A stretch of 64,000 bases of DNA from Nepenthes gracilis. Lineage: Eukaryota > Streptophyta > Magnoliopsida > Caryophyllales > Nepenthaceae. Positions within the stretch are counted from its first letter, which is position 1; each line of letters begins with the position of its first letter. Shown here in pieces: positions 37,600 to 59,600 of this stretch. The stretch spans positions 23,784,037 to 23,848,036 of the forward strand of contig BSYO01000004.1 in the NCBI GenBank assembly GCA_033239525.1, in the 5' to 3' direction. Under the pieces are notes generated by a model. The model saw only the letters and a program-made list of their open reading frames with translations, was not told the origin of the DNA and did not search any database. The translations under genes were made by a program, and so were the position numbers.

Positions 37600-38796
37600 C
37601 TCTGGGGGCTTCTGGGGGCCGATCCACTCACTCGGGGCGCTTCGTCTCGTTAGCCTCTTCGGCCGTGATGTACGCCCGGGCGATGGTCTCAGCCTCCCGG
37701 AAGGTCTGAGGGCGCTGGTACGACAGGTGCTTGAAGAAGTCCCCCGCCGCCAGGGTAGCGACGAAGGTGTTGAGCTTCAGCTCGTCGGAGAGATGAGGGA
37801 TCCGCCACGCCTCGGTGATGAAACGGTCCAGGAACCGTTTCAGACTTTCATCTGACCTTTGGCGGAGGCGGACCAGGTGCTATGGTTGCCTCTCCTCCCT
37901 TGGTGGAGCGCGCGGCTCGAGGAAGGCTGTCGGCCAAGCTCGTCGAACGAGCTTATGAAGTTCGGGGGGAGGCCATGGAATCAAAGCAACGCGTCCCCCC
38001 TAAGGGTCACGGAAAAGCACTGGCACATCAGGGCCTCGCTTGCCCCTTGCAGAGATAGGTGAGTACGGAAGCAATTGAGGTGGTCCATCGGGTCCTTGCT
38101 TTCGTCGTATCCCTCCAGGACCGACATCTTGAACTTGCTTGGCAACGTTTGTGTCCGCAAGTCCATGGCAAAGGGCGATCTCCGGAGGTCGGCGGAGGAG
38201 GGCGTGGGCTTCTCCTTATGCAGGGTGTCCCACAGCACTTTAACTTTCTCCTTCATCGACGGATCCGTGGAGCCTCTCCGCACATTGATGACATCGCGGA
38301 GCTCCGTGTTGCCCTGGAGGTGTGTCCGAGCTCGTCGGGGATGGCGACTCTCTGCCTGAGTGGCTCGTTCGCCGTTGGAGCAGGCAGCGGTTGGCCTCCC
38401 GTTGCCGCGCGAGTTGCGGGGGTTGCGCCCCTCAGGGCTATCCTCCCGGTCACCGCGGCGGGCTGGCTTTCCGCTTTGTTTTGATTGTTTCCACTTGGGG
38501 CCGCCGAGGCTGCGGCGTGGTCGAGTCGATTGGCTCGCCTCCTGCGAGCGGCTTCTCGACGCCTCTCTCTCCTGGAGGTGGAGGCCTAGGATGCTGGAGG
38601 GGCAGTCCCCTGCCAGGCAGTCCCCGTGTTTTTCGCACAGGGCGCGGAGAACTAGCTTGATATCGCCCACGTCTGCGGCCAAGCAGTGGACATCAGGCTC
38701 CGGTCGATCGTTCGCTTGGTTCCCAGCAGGGGGAGCTTCACTTTGGGCGACGACCTCCATCGCCAGAGCACTAGCTTGTACTCGAGTGTTAACCAT
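37600..38796 (-). pseudogene. Gag of the Tat-like element
   Basis: The start is MVNTRVQASALAMEVVAQSE at 38796. A basic, Arg/Ser-rich middle precedes the retrotransposon gag domain (VLEGYDESKDPMDHLNCF, LMCQCFSVTLRGDALL). An in-frame TGA at 37981-37983 interrupts LL-stop-FHGLPPNFISSF, where a Trp is expected. Further fragments (SDELKLNTF, YQRPQTFREAE) are in shifted frames at 37680-37800. Gag is therefore broken. Confidence 0.85.
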
Positions 38797-38849
38797 CTTC
38801 TGATGTTCAGGAGTAAGGTTGGAAAGAGACACTTGGCTTTTCGTCAGTT

Positions 38850-38867
38850 TCCCACAGACGGTGTCAA
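38850..38867 (-). other. Primer-binding site region
   Basis: The minus strand immediately after the 5' LTR reads TTGACACCGTCTGTGGGA. This resembles the TTGGCGCCGTCTGTGGGA leader start seen in other plant Tat-type elements, with two G-to-A changes. The primer tRNA was not identified. Confidence 0.65.
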
Positions 38868-39859
38868 TGTTGCGTCCCGGGTCCGCGGTTACCGTACTGA
38901 TTAGGGTCCCTTCGGATTCCTTAGTGCTTGGCGGCGTCGGTCGAAGGGTCCGGTCTCCGTCTCTATAAACCTGGACCTGCATAACACAAACAACGAACAA
39001 GAGGTCAGGAGTCCGGTAGGATTTCTCCCACCGAGGCCGCTCCGACGTTCAAGTCAGCAAATTTCCGCAATGAACGGAAACGGCGCACTCTGAAGGGAGG
39101 TAATCGTATGGATGCTGTGAAAGTGTTAGATATGCTCGTGTATGGTATGGAGAATGCGGTGAGCAGGTTGTGGAAGGCCCGGCTTCCTTGGTGCACCACA
39201 GTGGGTAGCTGACTTTCCCGAAGTCTGAATAGACGTGGGGTGAGTAATCGTGAGCTAGCTCGTGCCAGGCGGAAGTGAGTCAATCCTCAGTTCCAGCACG
39301 TTTCCTTCTTGTGATCAAGTTGAGAAGAAGGAAGCTCAGAGTTTATTGAGTTTGATTCGGAATTAGAATCAGAATTCAGAAAGAAGAGGACCCTTTTCTC
39401 TGTGGGGCGCGAGGGCTCTTATAGGCCTCTCCCCGTTGGACTCTGGGCGCCAGAACCCCCGTTGTGAGGGCTTCATGGCTAGCGCCAGTCCTTTGTTGTG
39501 GACCGTCGGTCATGTCGGTTGTCCTCTTCTGCCGTGGCCGGCACGCTCGGCCCATCTGGCGGCCACGCCCGATTTTTTCTGAGCGGGGATTGGTTGTTGC
39601 TGTGACATTTGAGGGAAAGCCGTTAGCCGCACCACCCGCCTCCTCTATCGGCTAATTTTTCCGCCTTTTCACCGGTTTCCGACGACGCATTAAATGCGTT
39701 GCGAGTTCCGTCTTTTATGCCCGGCGATAAGGCTCTGCGCGCGTCTCCCCCGACTCTTGGGTCACTGGCCATCTCACGTGGGCTTTTGGACTTTTCGCGG
39801 GCCACGGAATTCTTCATGGGCTTAAAAATTCCTCATGGGCGAGGACATGGGACCCAACA
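38868..39859 (-). repeat. 5' LTR of the Tat-like element
   Basis: Homologous to 26894-27874. It contains the TATA motif at 39415-39423 (minus TATAAGAGC) and is followed on the right by the target duplication GAATT. Confidence 0.93.
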
Positions 39860-40655
39860 GAATTTTTAAATTATTAATTATGTTCATATTATATTTCAAA
39901 CTCCTGTTTTTTTTTTTCTTTTCATTTTTGTTTAAATACTTTCTATTTTTGAATTGTAGTCATAAAATCAACACTTACCAATACATTTATAGCATCCCGA
40001 GATCAAAAATTTTTGATGATAATTCATGCAAGATTTTTGTATAAAATAAAATTACAAAAAATAAAAAATAATAATAATAACATAACTATAATAGATATAA
40101 AAATATGAGCATAAAGATGCTAAATTTCATTCAAACCATCAAACACTATCATCAATATCCACACAAAACATGGATAAACATATCAATATGGGGACAAATA
40201 GCAGAAGTATTAATAGATATATGCCATCATGCTTAAAACTATTGAACGCATCAATATTAGCTGTATTTGATGTATTTTTTTTGTGATAGCAAATATCAAT
40301 AAATACAAAAATATATTATAATCTAATCACAGTATAGGCAAATATCGATATTGAGAGATTCAATATTGGTATGTATCTGTTGATGCTATAGAGCGGTCAG
40401 TGTAACGTTCATACCCTCGAACAGAGAAGCAAATACCCAAAAAAATAGAGCTAACATACAAAATATGTAGCTTACATACAACCCCAAAGGAGACTATAGT
40501 GGGTAGCTCTCAAAGCCGAAGCAATGTGAAAAGACATTATAATCTTTGTTAAGTTGAAACCTAAATTTGTCCTAAAATCAACTTCTACAAACAATTTCTC
40601 ACTTTCAGACCTTCTAATTTTAGGTATACAATGACATACCCTTTTCTCAAATTGC
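39860..40655. other. Intergenic AT-rich region with CGATAT/CAATAT-type repeat
   Basis: After the target duplication comes AT-rich DNA and, at about 40130-40390, a stretch rich in atatcaata/aatatcgata similar to 42180-42370 and 12215-12300. The last ~200 bp are probably the mannosidase 3'UTR. Confidence 0.55.
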
Positions 40656-51198
<10,543 letters not shown>

Positions 51199-53643
51199 TC
51201 CTGATATTTCAAGAAGGCCCTAGCCCCCAAAACACAATTGCTCCGAAATTGTTTCCCGAACATATACTGTTAGAAACAAAACTGTTAAATGTCTCGATCC
51301 ATTTAAAATGAAATAAAAACTTCGAGATCCTTAGTCTATCAAAATTAAAGCCTTTTTTCGGACAACTTGATGCTATTGACTCATCTGGTAATTCATACGA
51401 TGAAGGTAGATCTAAGTGATCTCCCGTTTCGACCAGATGAATGTTGAATTCCGCGTAGCAGAAACGGGAGAGAAGAAATCAGAACAGGAGAAGACGACGG
51501 TTGAACCGTGTTAGCTTGAAAGACAGAGAATTGAATTTGATGGCTTTGAAAAATCAGAGAGTCACTCTCCCCCTGCCGAGGCGTAGTCAAGCAATTTTCC
51601 TTTTTTTTTTTTTTTTTAATTTTGGGGTGCAGTTGGGGATCCAATAATATATATATATATAGTTATTATAATTTAATGAAAATATTTTATAAATATTTTT
51701 TAGTTAAGTAATATAACAGATATTATTAATCTATTTATTATTTTATAACTCTGTTAATATAAATAAATAAATAAAAAAATTTTATATTATTAAAAACATC
51801 TAAATGACTGCTAAAACGTTATTTTGCTAACACCACTTAAACTTTAACGGTCAGTATATATTTGAAAAATAATTACGTATTTTTAGATAATTAAAGATAT
51901 TTGATTTATATATATATATTTTTTGTGTTTGGCAATGAGGCAAAAGGACTTGCAATTCTTTTGGTTAACTTTAAAAAAGGGTAATACCTTTTTCAAAACC
52001 TTTGCTAATTTTCTTGCGATTCACATATTTTTAAATTTAAGGAATCGTTACAATAAAAACATTTATGCAATTATTTAATTTGTTATTAACTAAAAATACT
52101 GGTATATTCAAAGAAATAAAAAGGCACTGACAATGTTACAGGTAGACTCCGTTAAAAGTAAATTTAATAATTTTGATCAATTTAAAATTTCATATAATTT
52201 AATTAAAATATAAAATTATTATAAATAAATACGGTCATAAAATTAAGTTTAATAATTTTTTAAATTAAATATAATTATCCCATTATATTCTTTCCTAAAT
52301 ATATTTTTTATTTTAAAAAAATATCAAAATTAAAAAAAATATATATTTTAATAGATTATATTTTTTATAAAAAATTTTCATTAAGTATATATATTTGTGT
52401 AATATTTTATTATAAATATTATATATTTTTAAATATTTTTATATAAATACAAATTTTAAAATAAACAACTAAAAAAGTTACCCATAGACTGGCTCAATTC
52501 AGTTGATAGACAAACATGGTTTAAGGCTTTGGCCCGAGTGACCAAAATTTATCCAGCTCAACTTAATTGATCAATCATAAATTTTCATTAAACCTAACTT
52601 ATGTCAAACTCGAATTTAATTTTAATTAAATCCACTCATAAGATTAAATATTTTTAAAAAAAGATAAAAAATTAGAAAACAACATAAAAGCAATGTGAAA
52701 ATAAAAAAATTGATTAATTTATAAATTAAGGAGTAGTTAAAGAATAAATTTACCAATATAAAAATGGATAATAAATTTGTAATTTATTTTACCGAAAAAT
52801 AAAAAATTGTAGTCGTGTTGCAAATTTGAATATTGAAGGATAAATAATCAAAAACCGAGAGAGACTGAGAGACAAAATTCAAAGGAAAAGCTTCCTACAC
52901 ATGCAAATAACTGCTATGGTACAATTAATTATGACAAAGTTGAAGATTTTATTGTTATCATTTGTCCTTCACCCTTACTTCATTCTATTGACAGAAATAT
53001 AATAAAGCAATAATAAAATTAAAAATTAATATTTTATTATTTAATTAATTAATTTCTTCAAATAAGCAAAAATTAACATACGAATTAATTTTTTTTTTTT
53101 AAGTTTTTGACATGAAAAAATTAACATGAAACCACAGTTTTTTACCCTCCTTAGGAAAGAATACATATTCTAATACACTAATCGAGCATAAACCCATCAG
53201 GATGTGGAATTACCTATTCCTCGTTCACAAGAAATTCCAAATTGATTAGTGATCGACCGGTAGAATTATTATTCAACTGAGAATAAACCTGAAATAAAAT
53301 TTCAATTACCCACGACCTTAAGAAGGCACAAGCTCGGGATCGAGCGGAAAGGCAAAAGAGAATTTCGGTACCCTAAACATGGAGAAGGCAGCCTCTTGTT
53401 TACTAACACAAATCATCGCAGCCAAGCAGAGTGCAAATACACATGCCATATCTCTCTGTTTGCCTTTCAAGAAGCTCAGCATAAGTAAAGCTAAGGTCCT
53501 ACTGTAAGAAGGGATGGGGATAAAACTCAAGGAGTAAGAAGATGAAGGCTAAAGCACTAACCTTTGAAAGGGGGGAGCGGATTACATACGCTATCTCCTG
53601 AAACTTTCTATCAAATTTACTGATCCCCACAGATGCGGGGCAA
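51199..53643. other. Intergenic region between the mannosidase and GATA genes
   Basis: The first ~450 bp probably contain the mannosidase leader and promoter. 51640-53160 is very AT-rich with poly-A/T and (TA)n runs and no coding signal. 53160-53643 is probably the 3'UTR of the GATA gene. Confidence 0.55.
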
Positions 53644-56600
53644 TCATGAGGAATTGTTTGCGTCTCCTGATATAACAGCCATTTCATGCGCCTCAAAATT
53701 TCCATCCTGCAGTATGAATAAAGTGACAGGAGAAGGTAAGATGCCTTTTGACATGATATCATAGAATTTTGACAAATTGGTCGTTGATTTGATTCCTAAA
53801 ACCCTCATTTTGTTATAGTTATTTTTTGGCGGAATCTATAGTTTTATCAACTCTACATGCCCAAATGCATTATTCACCTGCTGGGGCTTGTTTTAGAATA
53901 AAACCCCGTTTAAGCCCCCTCACCCAATAACTTCAGTTTTAGGGTCTCTTGGTCCCTTGACAGATAAGGGAAATGAAAATGCAACTTCATTTATAGTAGT
54001 ACAACAAAATGATCCAGCTGCAGTACGGAAGAATAGTAAATCATTAACACCTCCCTCAAAACTCAAAGATGCTGTAGAATAAACTAACTTTGGTTTGGAA
54101 ACTAGATTGATATGATGACCACACGAATGGACTTCTGGGAATATGCCAACCAGCTAATTAGTCGAAGAAACTAGGAAGAGACAAAGAGTGCCTTCCTGGA
54201 GGTAATAACGCACAAAATGACAATCAAACTCGATATGTGCATTCATAAAACACATCACTATAAGCAAGCTAAATAACACTGTGATTGTCGCAACGACGGG
54301 GTGTGCCGCTGGGTTGAGAAGCACCGATATCCTGTAAAAATAACGAAGCCAAAGAAGCTCGGATATAGTATCAGTAAGAGTACGATATTCGATCTCCATT
54401 CTAGAATGGGCTACAGCGGTCTACTTGTACCACACCAAGAGATGAGAGAACCCTTATAGACTGAGAAAACCAATGGTGGACTATTGACTAGTTGGGTCAC
54501 ATGTCCAATAAAAATATACTTGAAGCACTGATAAAAAGTGAGAAGAAAAATGGAGCCCATGAAATAAAGTCTTTCACATAGCAGATAATACGAAGAACAA
54601 TTACAAACAGAGCCAACATAAATTAACTCATAAGATGCACAACATAAACAACATCAAGCTTGAAAACAGCAAGATAGATAAGACTCCCAACCCAGTAGTG
54701 ATAAAGGATATGATAAAAAAGCTCGCTATCAATAGCACAAAGTCAGACGTCATGTTCTAGGAGCGCAGTAGCCATTTTACAGTCAGTGAACTCAACACGA
54801 GAGAGGAGACCGAAAACATACTTAGCATGAGTCAAATGGTGGCCATAAAAAATGGGAGTTACCTCAATTTTAAAAGAGTAGCGAAGGAAACCAAAAACCT
54901 TCATTTCAAAGAGCTGACCCAAAAAAGAGTTCAAGTTTTAAAATGTCAACACTATTATCACTAGTAATAATTATTTCATTAACATAAAGTAGGAGAATAG
55001 TGATATCAACAGCAATATAACAAGTAAAAAGGGTAGTCATAAGGACCAAAAAACAAAACTCGAGAAGCCTGTCTAAGATCATATAATACTCGTCAAATAC
55101 CACATAACTGTCTAGGAGAATGAGGATAACCTAGAGAAGACTTCATGTAACCTTTCCCAATGAAGTCTCCATGTAGAAATACAATTTTTACGTCCGTTTG
55201 AAATAAGGGTCATTGGCATAGTAGCTACAACCAAGAGAGATCGAACAGAAATGATACAAACAACAAGAGTAAAAGTTTCCTTATAATCAATGTTATACTT
55301 TTGCGTAAAACCCTTGATCACAAGAGAAGCTATATATCAGAATTTCGAACTTTTAGAATTTATTTTCCATCTGTATACTCATTTGTTTCCTACAGTAGTC
55401 TCGTGCACAACCGACTTGATCACCATTCATTGCCTTGTATTCAAACTTTAGCCTCAAATAGTTATTTAGGCCAAATTACTTTTGACTTTTTTAACAATAT
55501 GTCTTATAATTTATGCAAACAAATAAGCTTATCTTTTACTGAAAATGACTCCTTGACTTCCACACCTTTTGATTTAGTTTACTCCAATATCTAGAGTCCC
55601 AACCCTATTCCAAATAAAGAAAGGGTCCCACTATTTTGTTATTTTTATCAATAATTACTCTCACTACGCATGAATTTACCTTTTACATGATCGCTCTAAG
55701 CTTCTTAACAACCTTTGTAATTTTCAACAGATGATCAAAACCTAGTTTGATCACACAATCAAAATCTTTCATTTCAACAATGCTATGAAATATACCCCAC
55801 CTCTTTTCTTGCATAAATTTCAACAAATGGGCACGGGTCTTATTGATCATATCCCTACACTTCCTAGCAAAATAGCCATGCTAAGCATAAGCATCGTCAT
55901 ATTTTTGGCACCGTTCATACTCTCCTTACCTCTGCTTCACTTCTCGAGTTCTTTCGGAGAAGCTGCCCTTACAACCATCTATATTATTAATCAAATTCTA
56001 TATCCTACCATTTCAAACCAATCATCATATGAGTGTCTCTATAAAAAGGTACCCGATTAACCCGTTCTCAATATTTTTGGTTGCGCCAACTTTGTCCTTT
56101 CCATCTCCCCATGAGCATACCAAGTGTAAACATCGCTCATGACTTTGTTGCTTTCTTTGTTATAATATTGAACATAAAGGCAATCAATGTTACAATCTCA
56201 TAACTAAGTGTCTCCATATTTTCAAAAATGACTAGCTCTAGGAATGCAAAAACTTCACTAATGTCGCTTCATTCCCTTCATACCCTTTGCTTTCTCTCGA
56301 ATTTTGCCTGATCCGACCATCTATCCTTTCCCAAATGTTTTGTTTGATGCAGAGCTTATAAACTCACCCGCTCCTAACGAGTCTAGATCGTCCCATGACC
56401 CGACATCACAACCCCCCCTTCAGAGTTCTTTCCCACTGTGAATGTTCGTCACTCTAGTATGGTACATGCTCCTCATACCCATCTTTGTGATTATCATTGT
56501 TTTCTACTTTTCCTGTTATTTAAAAGTCACGCATTTATCGTGGCACATGCTCTAACCCTCTCTGACAACAAACTAAGTCATAATAGCTTGATGTTCTTTA

Positions 56601-59600
56601 TAAGACTTACACTTAGCATTTAATTGCTTTTTCACCTAATAAGACTGCAGTAAGATGCAAGGTTTTAGGAGTAGAATCTATTAAAGTTGTAGTGACGACA
56701 GTCATGGGCTTTTAGTTTGTCCTTTTTAGTATCCCTAGCATCCTTAGCCTTCTTTTTAATATAGATATAGTATCGCTTTACAATAATTGTATTTTCCATT
56801 GAAGCAGTGGGAAATAGAGGAAGCAGAAGCCACAATTGGAAAGGTAGAGCCAGGTGTTGTAGTAGTCATAACTACATTGGTGGAGGAAATATGACGAGTC
56901 TTTTGCCGAGTCTCTTAAAAAATAAGCTCTGTGAGAATAATGTGAAATATAGGCAAAAAAGAGCAATGGAACAGTGAGGCGCTAGTGTGCTCAAAATCAT
57001 CATGGATATTCATCATAAAATGAATAAATTGACAACAATCTCAATATTCCATAAAGAGTTTAATAAGCTAAGTATCTGAAAATACTTGATCAACTTGAGA
57101 AAGATAATTACAAAGGTTACTAACTTGAGAGTAAAGCTCAGCAATTATTGGGCTGGGCTCCTAACATATTTGATAAAATTTAAATTCTAACCGAAATTGG
57201 AGGAAAGTATCATTTGAGTAGTTTTAGCGATTGCCAAGAAAATCCAAAGCAAGTTTGCAATTCCAAAATTTAAGAATGAGGCTCTGAATAGAAGGAACTG
57301 ATGTATTAATAAACCAAGAAAGTATTTTATGGGTTTGGATTTTGTCCTCATAACAAAATGTCAAATTCAGCAATGGTGAGAAAAACAGGCATTTGTTAAG
57401 CCCAAATATTATAGTTGGTACCATCCAAAATAACTTTAATAGAATGAGCAACATCATTTAAGAAAGACATTATGAGAAAATAATAATGCCTGACCAAATG
57501 AGGAACTGAAAGCATGGTGATACCCAGTACAGATGACCGAGTCAGAGAGCTGTCGGGAAATTGCCGGAAAAGTTGCTGGAAATATGTCAGAGTCATCGGA
57601 AATATGCCAGTGGTTGGCAGTGATCGGTAGTGGTGGGTGGCTGGCAAACTGCAACGATGGGCGGTGGGCTGTGGCAATGTATGGTGGCTGGTGGTGATCG
57701 GCAAAATGGTCCTTGGGGAGTCCTGGTTATTGGGCCTGGGTTGTGGAGAGAATGCCCCAGAACATGAGTGAGGAGTGAGTGTTAGGCCAGAAGAGTTGGG
57801 CTGCAACTGGTCTCAAATTGGGCACAACGTTGGTGTAAAACAATGACTTTAGACACTGATATTCAGTGAATCGCGTCATTTAGAGTCTATAAAAATGATG
57901 AGTTTTGTCAAAGGAAAACGCTGACGCACAGCATTTTAAAGCCAAGGGGAAAGACGGAATATGACAAACAGTGTATTTGGTGTGGAATGCGAATCAAAAC
58001 TTGTCATTGGAGTCATCTTCTTCTCAAGTGATTTTCAGTAGTTGACAATGAGTTTTGTTCTATAGGCTTGCCATGACTAGTGAGCAGACAACTAGTGAGC
58101 AGACAACTAGTGAGCAGACATCTGTCATCGCTGGCAGATCCGGTACCAGCGATGACAGACAACTGTGAGCAGAGATGGTAGTGTGATGAGAGACAGCTAT
58201 CAATGCCAAAGCAGAAGGATAGATATGGGACTAATCGACAATGGATGTCCCGGGATGTTGCCGGCAGTCTTACAATGTCGATGGATCCAACTGTGACAAT
58301 GGATCCCTCCAAATCGGCTTGGTTGGAGACTCAATCAGTGACAATGAATAGAGATGGTGATCCGTCAATGACGATGAAGAACTGACAGCCACAAAGATTG
58401 GGTGAGTTACAGATATTTGAGTAGGTTTGATAAATATGTCTATGATACCATGTAAAAATAATAGAAGATAAAAAAATAAGATTTTTTATATATTTTATGT
58501 GTATGTAACTGTAAAATGAGTCATCCTTTTACAGAAAAAGGTGGCAGCCTAAATTAGGAAAGCTGTAATTATGGTAATTATATAAACAACCTAAATTATA
58601 AGATATCAATTCTCTAATTTAGAAATAATATAATATAAATCCTAATATACATAAGTGACAAAAATAGAAAAATAATAATCTTTTAATTTAAAAAGAATAT
58701 AATATCCGTAATAAGGAAGGATATTATATCCTTTATACAAACAAAGGGGACTCATTTCTCTCTTTTCAATTACCATTCAATTCTTTGGAGGAAAGACTTT
58801 GTTGTATTAAAAGAGGATCGAACTTCTAAAAATTCCATCATTTCCATGTTAAAAAGTAGCATTGAATATCAGCACAATGGTTGCTTACCTCCTCGTTCCT
58901 GGTCAAGGAAGGACTCTGTCCAGCAATGGTTGCTGCTTTAGAAAGATCCCGTAGTGTTCCCTACAGAATGAAGTTACTTAAAACTGTTATAGACTGCAGA
59001 CATAAGAACTACTAACAGCAAGTTTTTATAAAACTGAAACTACAGTGACAACAGCAAAACAAATTATTCAAACATACCAAAGAAACATGTAACCGAAAAC
59101 TCATCTACAATGATCCCCTACAAAAGGGGGAAAAAACATAGGTATATACTGTAGATTGTTATTTAACTATAAACACTACATCAGCTTTCAATGTTCAGCT
59201 ACTTGATACCCAATTAGGCACATATAGGATCATATAAAACTTAAATCAATTATTTATATGTTAAGTGGATCAAATAAAGCGACTTCACAAAATCAACTAT
59301 TTATATGTTAAGTGGATCAAATAAAGTCATTTCACATTATGTAGGTTCATGCGATGTAAACGCAAACAAAAACATATCAACGCATCCATGTCACACAATT
59401 CACTAAAAGTACGAACATTTTGATTCACGTTTTGTTGGTGGTTTGTGCCTGAAATTGCTACCTTTAAGAGTGGTGACTGTCGCAGAGGAAGCCTCCATGA
59501 TAAGGCCTGTCACTCGATGACATTTTCTATCAGTCACCCACGCAATACTTGCCTAGCACACCCCGTGTGCTGTTAGATAAGTCAGCCTTTCCCCATATTC

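Larger units (their letters stand above)
26894..39859 (-). mobile_element. Full-length Tat-like Ty3/gypsy retrotransposon with antisense extra ORFs
   Basis: LTRs of 981 bp (26894-27874) and 992 bp (38868-39859) start TGTTGCGTCCCGG and end GGGACCCAACA as read on the plus strand. A perfect target duplication GAATT flanks the element (26889-26893, 39860-39864). Pol is on the minus strand, so the 5' LTR is on the right. Order on the minus strand: PBS, gag, protease, reverse transcriptase, RNase H, integrase, long spacer with two plus-strand ORFs, PPT, 3' LTR. This domain order and the extra ORFs between integrase and 3' LTR are the hallmark of the plant Tat lineage. Gag-pol has several stops and frameshifts and the LTRs differ at many sites, so the copy is old and not autonomous. 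GC content is much higher than the surroundings. Confidence 0.93.
54040..58850 (-). mobile_element. Decayed Ty1-copia retrotransposon in the GATA gene intron
   Basis: Minus-strand domain order fits copia. Gag remnant at 57396-57806 ([14 protein letters not shown]). Scrambled integrase interval 55700-57200. RT at 54743-55321: [32 protein letters not shown] (the YVDD motif is mutated to YVNE) and [10 protein letters not shown]. RNase H at 54154-54399: [18 protein letters not shown] and [17 protein letters not shown] methionine-tRNA-type PBS, TGGTATCATA, lies at 58441-58450 next to a right (5') LTR beginning at 58451. On the left a PPT-like GAGGGAGG precedes TGTTAATG near 54047, but no sequence matching the right LTR follows, so the left end is truncated or replaced. 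Same orientation as the host gene. Confidence 0.82.

Noticed and set aside
33360..38803. Many plus-strand frames opposite gag-pol
   Set aside because: They mirror the minus-strand gag-pol codons; no independent motif was seen. This differs from 29252-32322, where the plus-strand frame carries the recognisable protein.
53318..53762. Two minus-strand frames of 70-87 aa near the GATA gene end
   Set aside because: They overlap the real last exon (53644-53706) in other frames and its 3'UTR; only the exon frame fits splice phase.
58451..58780. Endogenous pararetrovirus as an alternative to the copia assignment
   Set aside because: Domain order and the methionine-tRNA PBS next to an LTR fit Ty1-copia; no movement-protein or coat-type motif was seen.
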